Shown here: positions 27,141-36,360 of the stretch, piece after piece
Position numbering within the stretch: position 1 is the first letter of the stretch
Layout: each line of letters starts with the position of its first letter
Origin: Actinomadura oligospora ATCC 43269
GTDB lineage: Bacteria; Actinomycetota; Actinomycetes; Streptosporangiales; Streptosporangiaceae
Direction of reading: 5' to 3'
Length of the DNA stretch: 64,000 nt
Assembly (NCBI RefSeq): GCF_000518265.1
Contig: NZ_JADG01000011.1
Span: 372,001-436,000, forward strand
Program-made: the position numbers and the translations under genes
Notes under the pieces: generated by a model
Told to the model about the DNA's origin: nothing
Databases searched by the model: none
The model's input: the letters and a program-made list of their open reading frames with translations, nothing else

Positions 27141-28436
27141 ATGCGGCGTACCATCACGGCCGGAGCGCTGACCTGCCTGGCGCTCGCGGCGCTGACGGCC
27201 TGCGGCGGAGGCGACGACAAGAAGGACTCCGCGGCGCCGTCCGCGGCGCTCGACGGACGCGGCCCGGTCACGTTCGTCACCGGCAAGGACCGGTCGGGCA
27301 ACATGCAGAAGCAGATCGACACCTGGAACTCCGCGCACCCGAAGGAGCAGGTCCGGGTCGTCGAGCTGCCGGACGAGCCGAACGACCAGCGCCAGCAGAT
27401 GATCCAGAACGCGCAGACCAAGTCCGACGCGTACGGCATCCTCAACCTGGACGTCGTCTGGACCGCCGAGTTCGCCGCGAACCGCTGGCTCACGCCGCTG
27501 CCCAAGGACCAGATCGACCTGTCGAAGATGCTGCCCGCGACGGTCACGACCGGGCAGTACCGCGACAACCTGTACGCCGTGCCGTCCACCTCCGACGCCG
27601 GGATGCTCTACTACCGCAAGGACCTGCTCGACAAGGCCGGGATCAGCGCCCCGCCGAAGACCTACGCCGAGATGTGGGCCGACTGCGACAAGGTGAAGGC
27701 GCTGCCCGAGGCCAAGGGCGTCGACTGCTACTTCACCGAGGTCAACAAGACCGAGAGCCTGACGATCAGCGCGGTCGAGGCGATCGAGGCCCAGGGCGGC
27801 TCGATCATCGACGCGTCCGGCAAGCCGACCGTGAACACCCCGCAGGCCAAGGCGGGCATCGAGTTCCTCGCGGGCGCCCGCAAGGACCACATGCCGAAGG
27901 AGGCCGTCACCCTCGACACCGAGGGCGGACGCCGCTACTTCCAGGGCGGCAGGCTGCTGTTCCAGCGGCAGTGGCCCTACCAGTACGCGATGGCGAACGC
28001 GACCGACGGCTCGTCCAAGGTGGCGGGCAAGTTCGCCGTCGCGCCGCTGCCCGGCCAGAACGGCCCGGGCGTCGCCAACCTCGGCGGCCACAACCTGGCG
28101 ATCTCCGCGTTCGCCAAGAACAAGGCCACCGCGTTCGACTTCATCAAGTACCTGACCGGTGAGCAGGCGCAGCGCGCGAACCTGATGGCCACCTCGCAGG
28201 CCCCGACCGTCGCGTCCCTGTACGACGACCCGGAGCTGACCAAGAAGTTCCCGTACCTGCCGGTGCTGAAGCAGGCCATCACCACCGCCAAGCCCCGCCC
28301 GGTCGTGGTGAAGTACGGCGACGTCACGGCCGCCATCCAGGGCTCGGTGTACGACGCGGTCAACGGCGGCAAGCCCGTCGACCAGGCGCTCACCGACCTC
28401 CAGGGCAAGCTGACCACGCTGACCGCGGGGCAGTGA
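27141..28436 (+). CDS. alpha-glucoside ABC transporter substrate-binding lipoprotein
   Basis: 431-residue extracellular binding protein (SBP_bac_1 type). The lipobox is LAALTACGG. Sugar-binding features include WNSAHPKEQVRVVELPDEPNDQRQQMIQNAQTKSDAYGILNLDVVWTAEFA and YYRKDLLDKAGISAPPKTYAEM. It resembles trehalose/maltose binders (LpqY/ThuE/AglE group). It is first in an operon with two permeases, a GH13 enzyme and a LacI regulator, under a MalR-like palindrome. No ATPase is present; a shared MsiK-type ATPase elsewhere is likely. Confidence 0.93.
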   Translation: MRRTITAGALTCLALAALTACGGGDDKKDSAAPSAALDGRGPVTFVTGKDRSGNMQKQIDTWNSAHPKEQVRVVELPDEPNDQRQQMIQNAQTKSDAYGILNLDVVWTAEFAANRWLTPLPKDQIDLSKMLPATVTTGQYRDNLYAVPSTSDAGMLYYRKDLLDKAGISAPPKTYAEMWADCDKVKALPEAKGVDCYFTEVNKTESLTISAVEAIEAQGGSIIDASGKPTVNTPQAKAGIEFLAGARKDHMPKEAVTLDTEGGRRYFQGGRLLFQRQWPYQYAMANATDGSSKVAGKFAVAPLPGQNGPGVANLGGHNLAISAFAKNKATAFDFIKYLTGEQAQRANLMATSQAPTVASLYDDPELTKKFPYLPVLKQAITTAKPRPVVVKYGDVTAAIQGSVYDAVNGGKPVDQALTDLQGKLTTLTAGQ

Positions 28437-29440
28437 GCCCTTCCGTGAGCACTGAGGTGAACGCCGAGGTGAGCGGGGTCGCCCGGCGCGCCGCCGCCCG
28501 CTCCTCGCGCCCGCGCCGCCACGGCGGCGTGCGGCGCGGGGAGCGGCGGATGGCCGCGCTCCTGCTCTCCCCCACGCTTCTCGTCCTGGCGCTGGTCGTC
28601 GGCTACCCGGTGCTCGCCGGGCTGCGCGAGTCGCTCTACGCCCGCGGCAGCGGGCTGGACGCGAACGGCTTCGTCGTCCAGGGCGACAGGTTCGTCGGGC
28701 TCGACAACTACACGTCCATCTTCCAGGGCGACCGCGCCGACGCGTTCTGGAACGCCTTCGGCAACACCACGTTCTTCACCCTGACCACGGTCACCCTGGA
28801 GACGCTGATCGGCGTCGGGATGGCGCTGATCATGCAGCAGGCGTTCCGCGGACGGTCGCTCGTGCGGGCCAGCATCCTGGTCCCGTGGGCGATCCCGACC
28901 GCGATCTCCGGCCTGCTCTGGCGGTGGATCTTCCAGGCGGACGGCGCGGCCAACGCCGTCATCGGCCACCAGGTGCTGTGGACGGCCGACGGGTTCCCCG
29001 CCAAGCTCGCGGTGATCATCGCCGAGGTGTGGAAGACGTCCCCGTTCATCGGCCTGCTCGTGCTCGCCGGGCTCCAGATGATCCCGCGCGAGGTGCACGA
29101 GGCCGCGAAGGTGGACGGCGCGGGCGTGTGGCAGCGGTTCCGCTACGTGACGCTGCCGCTGATCAAGCCCGCGCTGCTGGTCGCCGTCCTGTTCCGGATG
29201 CTGGACGTGCTGCGCATGTTCGACCTGCCGGCCGTCCTCGTCGGCGTCAACCAGAAGTCGGTGGAGACCCTGACCATGCTCGCCTGGTTCGAGGCGACGA
29301 ACCTGCGGTACGGCTCGGCGGCGGCGTACGCGACGATCCTGTTCGCCTACATCGCGCTGATCGCCTACCTGTTCGTCAAGCTCCTCGGCGCCGACATCAT
29401 CGGCGAGGCCCGGCGGACGCGAAAGGCGGCGAAGCGGTGA
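28433..29440 (+). CDS. sugar ABC transporter permease (MalF type)
   Basis: 335 residues. A basic cytosolic N-terminus is followed by six membrane helices; the EAA loop that contacts the ATPase reads EVHEAAKVDGAGVWQRFRYVTLPLIKPAL. GTG 28433 overlaps the TGA of the binding-protein gene, indicating coupled translation. Forms the membrane channel together with the next gene. Confidence 0.95.
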   Translation: MSPSVSTEVNAEVSGVARRAAARSSRPRRHGGVRRGERRMAALLLSPTLLVLALVVGYPVLAGLRESLYARGSGLDANGFVVQGDRFVGLDNYTSIFQGDRADAFWNAFGNTTFFTLTTVTLETLIGVGMALIMQQAFRGRSLVRASILVPWAIPTAISGLLWRWIFQADGAANAVIGHQVLWTADGFPAKLAVIIAEVWKTSPFIGLLVLAGLQMIPREVHEAAKVDGAGVWQRFRYVTLPLIKPALLVAVLFRMLDVLRMFDLPAVLVGVNQKSVETLTMLAWFEATNLRYGSAAAYATILFAYIALIAYLFVKLLGADIIGEARRTRKAAKR

Positions 29441-30252
29441 AGCGCGTCCTGTCCTACCTCGGCCTGGCCGCCGTCGCGGTCTACTGCCTGGCGCCGTTCT
29501 ACTGGATGGTCGCCTCGGCCCTGCGGCGTCCCCAGGACCAGTTCGACAACTCGCCGGTGCCGTCGCCGGTCTCGACCGAGAACCTCCGCGCGGTGTTCGG
29601 CGGGCACAACGGCTTCGGCCGGGCGCTGCTGAACAGCGTCATCGTCGCCGGGACCACCACCGTGTTCACGCTGGTCGTCGGCGTGTTCACCGCGTACGCG
29701 CTGGCCCGGCTGGACTTCCGGTTCAAGAACGCCGTGCTGGGCCTGATCATCGCGACGACGATGTTCCCGGGCGTGTCCCAGCTCGTCCCGCTGCTGAAGC
29801 TGTTCACCGGGATCCACTGGATCAACACCTACCAGGCGATGATCGTGCCGAGCCTCGGCTTCGCGCTGCCGCTGTCGGTGTGGCTGCTCACCGCGTTCTT
29901 CCGGCAGCTGCCGTTCGAGCTGGAGCAGGCCGCGATGGTGGACGGCTGCACCCGCGGCCAGGCCTTCCGGAAGATCATCGTCCCGCTGGCCGCGCCGGGC
30001 GTGTTCACCACCGCGATCCTGACCTTCATCGCGGCGTGGAACGAGTTCCTCATCGCCCTGTCGATGGTCAACCGCAAGGAGATGCAGACCGCGACGGTCG
30101 CGATCTCCAAGTTCACCGGCGTGTCCGGCTTCGACCAGCCGTTCGGCACGCAGATGGCGGCGGGCGTGGTCGTGACCGTCCCGCTCATCGTCGTCGTGCT
30201 CGTGTTCCAGCGCCGGATCGTCGCGGGCCTCACGGCAGGCAGCGTGAAGTGA
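29437..30252 (+). CDS. sugar ABC transporter permease (MalG type)
   Basis: 271-residue second permease subunit with six helices; EAA-loop equivalent is ELEQAAMVDGCTRGQAFRKIIVPLAAPGV. GTG 29437 overlaps the preceding stop (GTGA). A C-terminal AGSVK end matches MalG proteins that contact the ATPase. Confidence 0.95.
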   Translation: MKRVLSYLGLAAVAVYCLAPFYWMVASALRRPQDQFDNSPVPSPVSTENLRAVFGGHNGFGRALLNSVIVAGTTTVFTLVVGVFTAYALARLDFRFKNAVLGLIIATTMFPGVSQLVPLLKLFTGIHWINTYQAMIVPSLGFALPLSVWLLTAFFRQLPFELEQAAMVDGCTRGQAFRKIIVPLAAPGVFTTAILTFIAAWNEFLIALSMVNRKEMQTATVAISKFTGVSGFDQPFGTQMAAGVVVTVPLIVVVLVFQRRIVAGLTAGSVK

Positions 30253-30313
30253 CCCGCCGGAACGCCCCCCGCACGAACGTTTGACCCGGCTTCACGTGAC
30301 CCGAAGGGATGAC

Positions 30314-31897
30314 ATGACCGACACGCCGACCACCGCCTGGTGGCGGGACGCGGTGATCTACCAGGTGTACGTGCGCAGCTTCGCGGACGCCAGCGGCGAC
30401 GGCATCGGCGACCTGGCGGGCATCCGCTCCCGGCTGCCGTACCTGGCCGACCTGGGCGTGGACGCGCTGTGGGTCACCCCGTTCTACGTCTCGCCGATGG
30501 CCGACTTCGGCTACGACGTGGCCGACTACCGGGACGTGGACCCGCTGTTCGGCACCCTGGACGACGCGCGCTCCCTCATCGCGGACGCGCACGCGCACGA
30601 CCTGCGCGTCATCGTCGACGTCGTGCCGAACCACAGCTCCGACCACCACCCGTGGTTCCGGGCCGCCCTCGCCGCCGCGCCCGGCTCGCCCGAGCGCGAG
30701 CGGTACCTCTTCCGCGACGGACGCGGCGCGGACGGCTCCGAGCCGCCGAACGACTGGGAGTCGGTCTTCGGCGGCCCGGCGTGGACGCGCGTGCCGGACG
30801 GCCAGTGGTACCTGCACCTGTTCGCGCCCGAGCAGCCCGACCTGAACTGGGAGAACCCCGGCGTCCGCGCCGAGTTCGAGGACATCCTGCGCTTCTGGCT
30901 CGACCTCGGCGTGGACGGCTTCCGGATCGACGTCGCCCACGGCATGGTCAAGGCCGCCGGGCTCCCCGACGTCGGCCACACCGGCCAGTCCGAGATGCTC
31001 GGCACGGCCGTCCTGCCCTACTTCGACCAGGACGGCGTCCACGAGATCCACCGCGCGTGGCGCAAGCTGCTCGACTCCTACCCGGGCGAGCGGATCGGCG
31101 TCGCCGAGGCGTGGGCGCCGGACACCGCGCGGCTCGCGAGGTACACCCGCCCGGACGAGCTGCACCAGGCGTTCAACTTCCACTACCTGGGCTCGCCGTG
31201 GGACGCGGCGAAGCTCCGCGACGTCATCGACGGGACCCTGCGCGCCGCGGGCGCCGCGCCCGCGACGTGGGTGCTGTCGAACCACGACGTCAAGCGGCAC
31301 GTCACCCGGTTCGGCGGCGGCGAGACCGGCCTGCGCCGCGCCCGCGCCGCCGCGCTGCTCACACTCGCGCTGCCCGGCTCCGCCTACGTCTACCAGGGCG
31401 AGGAGCTCGGCCTGCCCGAGGTGCTCGACCTGCCCGCCGAGTTCCGCAGGGACCCGCAGGCCGGACGCGGCGAGGACGCGGGCCGCGACGGCTGCCGCGT
31501 GCCGATCCCGTGGAACGGCGACGAGCCGCCCTTCGGGTTCACCGCCGGGCCGTCCACGTGGCTGCCGATGCCGCCCGAATGGCGCGCGCTGACCGTCGCC
31601 GCCGAGGAGGCCGACCCGGACTCGACGCTCGCGCTGTACAAGACGGCGCTGCGGATCCGGCGCGCCGAGCGGGCGCTCGGCGACGGCGCCCTCGCCTGGC
31701 TGGACGTCCCGGACGGCGCCCTCGCCTTCACCCGGCGGGCCGCGGACGGCACGTCCGTCGGCTGCGCGGTCAACACCGGCGCCGAGCCCGTGCGCGTCCC
31801 CGCCACCGGCGAGACGCTGCTGTCCAGCGCACCCGTGACGCGCGAGGCCGACGGCACCCTCGTCCTGCCGCCCGACACGACCGCCTGGTGGAGGTAA
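30314..31897 (+). CDS. GH13 alpha-glucosidase (oligo-1,6-/alpha-1,4-glucosidase)
   Basis: 527-residue retaining glycosidase. VIYQVYVRSFADASGDGIGDLAGI opens a (beta/alpha)8 barrel; nucleophile Asp206 in GFRIDVAHG, acid/base Glu265 in GVAEAWAPD, and transition-state Asp325 in SNHDVKRH are all present. ATG 30314 follows GAAGGG. No signal peptide, so it acts in the cytoplasm on the imported disaccharide or oligosaccharide (GH13 alpha-glucosidase group). It sits between malG and the LacI gene. Confidence 0.95.
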   Translation: MTDTPTTAWWRDAVIYQVYVRSFADASGDGIGDLAGIRSRLPYLADLGVDALWVTPFYVSPMADFGYDVADYRDVDPLFGTLDDARSLIADAHAHDLRVIVDVVPNHSSDHHPWFRAALAAAPGSPERERYLFRDGRGADGSEPPNDWESVFGGPAWTRVPDGQWYLHLFAPEQPDLNWENPGVRAEFEDILRFWLDLGVDGFRIDVAHGMVKAAGLPDVGHTGQSEMLGTAVLPYFDQDGVHEIHRAWRKLLDSYPGERIGVAEAWAPDTARLARYTRPDELHQAFNFHYLGSPWDAAKLRDVIDGTLRAAGAAPATWVLSNHDVKRHVTRFGGGETGLRRARAAALLTLALPGSAYVYQGEELGLPEVLDLPAEFRRDPQAGRGEDAGRDGCRVPIPWNGDEPPFGFTAGPSTWLPMPPEWRALTVAAEEADPDSTLALYKTALRIRRAERALGDGALAWLDVPDGALAFTRRAADGTSVGCAVNTGAEPVRVPATGETLLSSAPVTREADGTLVLPPDTTAWWR

Positions 31898-31901
31898 ATT
31901 C

Positions 31902-32969
31902 GTGGCCATGACGACGCCGACGCGCCTGGCCGACATCGCCGAGCACGCGGGGGTCAGCGAGGCGACGGTCAGCCGCGTCCTCAACGGCCGCCCCGGAGTG
32001 TCGGCGACGACCCGGCAGTCGGTGCTCGCCGCGCTGGACGTCCTCGGGTACGAGCGTCCGGCGCGGCTGCGGCAGCAGCGCGCCGGGCTGATCGGGCTGA
32101 TCATCCCGGAGCTGACCAACCCGATCTTCCCGGCGTTCGCCGAGATCATCGAGAGCGCGCTGGCCCGGCACGGCTACATGGCCGTGCTGTGCTCGCAGAC
32201 CCCCGGCGGCGTGGCCGAGGACGACTACCTGGAGATGCTGCTGGAGCGCGGCGTCGCGGGCGTCATCTTCGTCAACGGCCTGCACGCCAACGCCAACTCC
32301 GACCGGGCGCGGTACGCGCGGCTGACCGAGCAGGGCCTGCCGATCGTGCTGGTCAACGGGCACCGTCCGGACATCGACGCGCCGTTCGTCTCCAACGACG
32401 ACGTCGCGTCGCTGGAGGCGGCCGTCGCGCACCTGGGCTCGCTCGGGCACCGGCGGATCGGCCTGGCGATCGGGCAGGACGTGTACGTCCCGACCCGGCG
32501 CAAGACCGAGGGGTTCCGGCGCGGCCTCGCGACGCTGCTCGGGCCGTCCGCGGACACCGAGGGCCTGGTCGTGAACACGATGTACACCGTCGAGGGCGGG
32601 CAGGCCGCCGCGCAGAAGCTGCTCGACCGCGGCTGCACGGCGATCTGCTGCGGCAACGACATCATGGCGCTCGGCGCGATCCGGGCCGTCCGGCAGCGCG
32701 GGCTGCGGGTGCCGGAGGACGTGTCGGTCGTCGGCTTCGACGACTCGCCGCTCACCGCGTACCTGGACCCGCCGCTCACCACGATCCGGCAGTCGGTGCG
32801 GGAGATGGCGCTGGCCGCGGTGAGCACGGTGCTGGAGGAGGTCGGGGGCGGACGTCCGCCGCGCACCGAGCTGCTCTACCGTCCCGAGCTGGTCGTCCGC
32901 CGGTCGACGGCGCCCGCGCCGGTCCCGGCCGCCCCGGCGCCCACCAGCCCTGAGCACCTCGTCAACTAA
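31902..32969 (+). CDS. LacI-family regulator of the alpha-glucoside operon (MalR-like)
   Basis: 355 residues. HTH: TRLADIAEHAGVSEATVSRVLNGRPGVSATTRQSVLAALDVLGY; periplasmic-binding-protein-like sensor with NPIFPAFAEIIESAL and CGNDIMALGAIRAV. GTG 31902 sits after GGAGGT, 4 bp beyond the GH13 stop. By context it binds the CTTGCAG palindrome at 27010 and responds to maltose or a related sugar. Its 3' end is echoed by degenerate GGCACCTCGCCGA-type repeats after the stop (to about 33030). Confidence 0.93.
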   Translation: MAMTTPTRLADIAEHAGVSEATVSRVLNGRPGVSATTRQSVLAALDVLGYERPARLRQQRAGLIGLIIPELTNPIFPAFAEIIESALARHGYMAVLCSQTPGGVAEDDYLEMLLERGVAGVIFVNGLHANANSDRARYARLTEQGLPIVLVNGHRPDIDAPFVSNDDVASLEAAVAHLGSLGHRRIGLAIGQDVYVPTRRKTEGFRRGLATLLGPSADTEGLVVNTMYTVEGGQAAAQKLLDRGCTAICCGNDIMALGAIRAVRQRGLRVPEDVSVVGFDDSPLTAYLDPPLTTIRQSVREMALAAVSTVLEEVGGGRPPRTELLYRPELVVRRSTAPAPVPAAPAPTSPEHLVN

Positions 32970-33031
32970 TCCCGGGCACCTCGCCGACCAGCCCCCGGGC
33001 CGGTCGGCGACCGGCTCTGGGCAGCTCGCCG

Positions 33032-33061
33032 AACGCCCCGATCCTCCGAGATCGGGGCGTT
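33032..33061 (+). terminator. terminator of the alpha-glucoside operon
   Basis: AACGCCCCGAT (33032-33042) and ATCGGGGCGTT (33051-33061) form a perfect 11-bp stem with an 8-base loop and a short CTCGTT tail. Confidence 0.92.
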
Positions 33062-33123
33062 CTCGTTGATAACGGTTGCGTTGCGGAGGATTGACAGTGA
33101 GCCGGGTCACGTTCTTTGCTTCG

Positions 33124-33137
33124 TGGGAGCGCTCCCA
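33124..33137. promoter_or_regulatory. CebR box
   Basis: TGGGAGCGCTCCCA is the exact 14-bp palindrome known as the CebR operator in Streptomyces (cellobiose/cellotriose-responsive LacI regulator); here it extends one more base pair on each side. It lies 35 bp before the start of cebE. The LacI gene at 37806 is the expected CebR. Confidence 0.95.
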
Positions 33138-33171
33138 CACTCCCACCCACGAACGAACGAGAGGGACCCAC

Positions 33172-34464
33172 ATGAGGGGTTACCGGCTGAGGACCGTGGC
33201 CGTGCTGGCGACGGCCGGCGTGCTCGCGGCGGCATGCGGAGGCGGAGGCGACGACTCCAAGTCCGGCAAGAACTTCACGCTGACCGTCGACGTGTTCGGC
33301 GAGTTCGGCTACGAGAACCTCTACAAGGGGTTCGAGCAGGCGCACCCCGGCGTCACGGTCAAGCAGCGCAAGGTGTCGTCGCTGGACGACTACAAGCCGC
33401 GGATCCAGCAGTGGATCGCCACCGGCAGCGGCGCGGGCGACGTGGTCGCGCTGGAGGAGGGCATCCTGCCCACCTACATGCAGCAGCGCTCCAAGTTCGT
33501 CAACCTCTTCGACTTCGGGGCCCGCTCGATGCGGGGCGACTTCCTGCCGTGGAAGTGGCAGAGCGGCCTCAGCCCGGACGGGAGTCAGCTCGTCGGGCTC
33601 GGCACCGACGTCGGCCCGCTCGCCATGTGCTACCGCAAGGACCTGTTCAAGAAGGCCGGGCTGCCCAGCGAGCGCGACGAGGTCGGCAAGCTCTGGCCGA
33701 CCTGGGACCAGTTCCTCGCGACCGGCCAGAAGTTCCAGGGCAAGGTGTCCGGCACCAAGTGGCTGGACGGCCCGACCGCCGTCCTGCGCGCGACCGTCCT
33801 GCAGAACGCGGGCAGCGGCCCCGGCTACAGCTTCTTCGACAAGGACGACACGTTCGTCTTCGACACCAACCCGGCCGTGAAGCAGGCGTTCGACACGACG
33901 CTGAAGTTCGAGCAGAACAAGATGACCTCGGACATGTCGATCTTCACGCCGCCGTGGCAGACGGCGCTGAAGCGCGACACGTTCGCGACCGTGCCCTGCC
34001 CGTCCTGGATGCTCGGCGGCATCAAGCAGTTCTCCGGCGACTTCGGCAAGGGCAAGTGGGACGTCGCGACCACGCCGGGCGGGTCGGGCTACTGGGGCGG
34101 GTCCTGGCTGGCCGTCCCGAAGCAGAGCAGGCACCAGAAGGAGGCCGCCGCCCTCGCCCAGTACCTGACCGGGACGCAGAGCCAGGTCGGCGCGTTCAAG
34201 GACAAGGACACCTTCCCGTCCAACGTGAAGGCCGAGCAGGACCCGGCCGTGTCCGGCGCGACCAACGACTACTTCAGCGGCGCGCCGACCGGGAAGATCT
34301 TCGGGCAGCTGGTGTCCTCGGTGAAGCCCGTCCACCTCGGCCCGAAGAACGAGGACGTCCGGCAGGCGGTGGAGAACGTCCTGATCGCGGTGGGCCAGGG
34401 CAAGGTCAAGCCCGAGGATGCCTGGGCGAAGGCCGTCGACGCGGCCAAGAAGGCCGCGCGGTGA
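33172..34464 (+). CDS. cebE: cellobiose/cellotriose-binding lipoprotein
   Basis: 430-residue ABC substrate-binding lipoprotein. Lipobox GVLAAACGG; family features DVVALEEGILPTYMQQRSKFVNL and MCYRKDLFKKAGLP. Placement behind a CebR box and before two permeases and a GH1 beta-glucosidase identifies it as CebE. ATG 33172 follows GAGAGGGACCC. The bound sugars are inferred from the regulon rather than sequence. Confidence 0.93.
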   Translation: MRGYRLRTVAVLATAGVLAAACGGGGDDSKSGKNFTLTVDVFGEFGYENLYKGFEQAHPGVTVKQRKVSSLDDYKPRIQQWIATGSGAGDVVALEEGILPTYMQQRSKFVNLFDFGARSMRGDFLPWKWQSGLSPDGSQLVGLGTDVGPLAMCYRKDLFKKAGLPSERDEVGKLWPTWDQFLATGQKFQGKVSGTKWLDGPTAVLRATVLQNAGSGPGYSFFDKDDTFVFDTNPAVKQAFDTTLKFEQNKMTSDMSIFTPPWQTALKRDTFATVPCPSWMLGGIKQFSGDFGKGKWDVATTPGGSGYWGGSWLAVPKQSRHQKEAAALAQYLTGTQSQVGAFKDKDTFPSNVKAEQDPAVSGATNDYFSGAPTGKIFGQLVSSVKPVHLGPKNEDVRQAVENVLIAVGQGKVKPEDAWAKAVDAAKKAAR

Positions 34465-34516
34465 CCTTCATGGACACGGGTCGGTCCGCGGCGCTCCCCC
34501 GGTGGTGGGGGACCCG

Positions 34517-35482
34517 ATGACCAGTGTGGACACGCGTCCCGTCCGTCCGTCCTCGCGGGCGGACGGGGCGCCGCGGGCGAGCCGGTGGCGGGCCCGGCTC
34601 GACCGCCTCGACCTCAAGGCGAGCCCGTACCTGTTCGTCGCGCCGTTCTTCGTCGTCTTCCTCGTCTTCGGCGGCTACCCGCTCGTCTACACGCTGTGGG
34701 TGTCGCTGCACGACTGGGGGCTGTCGTCGGGGACGCGCGAGTGGGCGGGCTTCGGGAACTACGGCTACCTGTTCGGCGACGACCAGTTCTGGCACGCGCT
34801 GGTGAACACGGTGGGGATCTTCGTGCTCTCGACCGTCCCGCAGCTGCTGCTGGCGCTGCTGCTCGCCAACACCCTCAACCGGCGGATGCGCGGCGCGACG
34901 GTGTTCCGGATCGGGGTGGTCGCCCCGCTGATCACCTCGATGGCGGCGGTCGCGATCGTGTTCGGCCAGCTGTTCGACACCGACTACGGGTTCGTCAACT
35001 GGCTCCTGCAAAGCCACATCGACTGGCACGCGAGCCGCGCCTGGTCGTGGACGGCGATCTCGGTGATGGTCGACTGGCGCTGGACGGGCTACAACGCGCT
35101 GATCTTCCTGGCCGCGATGCAGGCGATCCCGAAGGACCTGTACGAGGCCGCCGCGATCGACGGCGCGTCCCGGATGCGGCAGTTCTGGCAGATCACGGTC
35201 CCGCTGCTGCGCCCGACGATCCTGTTCACGGTGATCATCTCGACCATCGGCGGGCTGCAGCTGTTCACCGAGCCGGTGCTGTTCGGCGGCGCGACGTCCA
35301 ACAAGATGGACGGCGGCGCGACGCACCAGTTCCAGACGCTGACGATGTACATGTACGACAACGCGTTCGGCCACGACCGGTACGGGTACGGCGCGGCGAT
35401 CGCCTGGGCGCTGTTCCTGCTCATCATCGCGTTCTCCCTGCTGAACTTCCTGTTCGTCCGGCGTGCGGGAGGCACCAGATGA
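34517..35482 (+). CDS. cebF: cellobiose ABC transporter permease
   Basis: 321 residues with six membrane helices; EAA loop DLYEAAAIDGASRMRQFWQITVPLLRPT. The C-terminal FNFLF-type end FSLLNFLFVRRAGGTR is typical for CebF. ATG 34517 is the first good start after the 52-bp gap. Acts with CebG; ATP hydrolysis is normally supplied by the shared ATPase MsiK. Confidence 0.94.
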   Translation: MTSVDTRPVRPSSRADGAPRASRWRARLDRLDLKASPYLFVAPFFVVFLVFGGYPLVYTLWVSLHDWGLSSGTREWAGFGNYGYLFGDDQFWHALVNTVGIFVLSTVPQLLLALLLANTLNRRMRGATVFRIGVVAPLITSMAAVAIVFGQLFDTDYGFVNWLLQSHIDWHASRAWSWTAISVMVDWRWTGYNALIFLAAMQAIPKDLYEAAAIDGASRMRQFWQITVPLLRPTILFTVIISTIGGLQLFTEPVLFGGATSNKMDGGATHQFQTLTMYMYDNAFGHDRYGYGAAIAWALFLLIIAFSLLNFLFVRRAGGTR

Positions 35483-36360
35483 CGATCCCCGCTCCCCTGT
35501 CCCGGCCCGCGCGGTCGACCGCGCGGCGGCTGCACGGCCTCTGGGAGGCCAGCCCGCTGACGTACCTGACGCTGCTGGTCGCGGTGGTGCTGTCGGTGGC
35601 GCCGATCTACTGGATGTTCGTGGTCGCGACGCGCACCAACGACGTGGTCGCGAACGTCCCGCCGCCGGTGGTGCCGGGCGGCCACCTCGGGTCCAACCTG
35701 AACCGGCTGTTCGACAACCCGGACGCCTACTTCGCCAAGGGCCTGCTGAACTCGTTCGTCGTGGCGTCCTGCGTGACGGTCTCGACGGTGTTCTTCGCCT
35801 CGCTGGCCGGGTTCGCGTTCGCCAAGCTGCGCTTCCGCGGGCGCAACGCGCTGCTGCTGACGATCGTGGCGACGATGATGATCCCGGTCCAGATGGGCAT
35901 CATCCCGCTCTACATGATCATGGTGCGGCTGGGCTGGCAGAACCATCTGCAGTCGGTGATCGTCCCGTTCCTGGTCACCGGGTTCGGGGTGTTCATGATG
36001 CGGCAGTACGCCGCCCAGGCCGTCCCGGACGAGCTGATCGAGGCCGCCCGCGTGGACGGCTGCACCACCTTCGGCGTGTACTGGCGGGTCGTCCTGCCCG
36101 CGCTGCGCCCGGCGGCGGGCGTGCTCGGCCTGTTCACCTTCATGCAGACCTGGAACGACTTCATGTGGCCGCTGGCGGTGCTGAACCCGGAGAACCCGAC
36201 CGTCCAGCTGTCCATCAACAACCTGGCCAACGGCCACTTCAACGACTACACGCTCATGTTCGCCGGCACGACGGTCGCGGTGCTGCCGCTGCTGCTGGTC
36301 TTCGTGGCGTTCGGCCGCCAGATCATCGGAGGAATCATGGAAGGCGCGGTCAAGGCATGA
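35479..36360 (+). CDS. cebG: cellobiose ABC transporter permease
   Basis: 293 residues, six helices, EAA loop ELIEAARVDGCTTFGVYWRVVLPALRPA. ATG 35479 overlaps the cebF stop by 4 bp and its own stop overlaps the start of the beta-glucosidase gene. Second membrane subunit of the importer. Confidence 0.95.
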   Translation: MTIPAPLSRPARSTARRLHGLWEASPLTYLTLLVAVVLSVAPIYWMFVVATRTNDVVANVPPPVVPGGHLGSNLNRLFDNPDAYFAKGLLNSFVVASCVTVSTVFFASLAGFAFAKLRFRGRNALLLTIVATMMIPVQMGIIPLYMIMVRLGWQNHLQSVIVPFLVTGFGVFMMRQYAAQAVPDELIEAARVDGCTTFGVYWRVVLPALRPAAGVLGLFTFMQTWNDFMWPLAVLNPENPTVQLSINNLANGHFNDYTLMFAGTTVAVLPLLLVFVAFGRQIIGGIMEGAVKA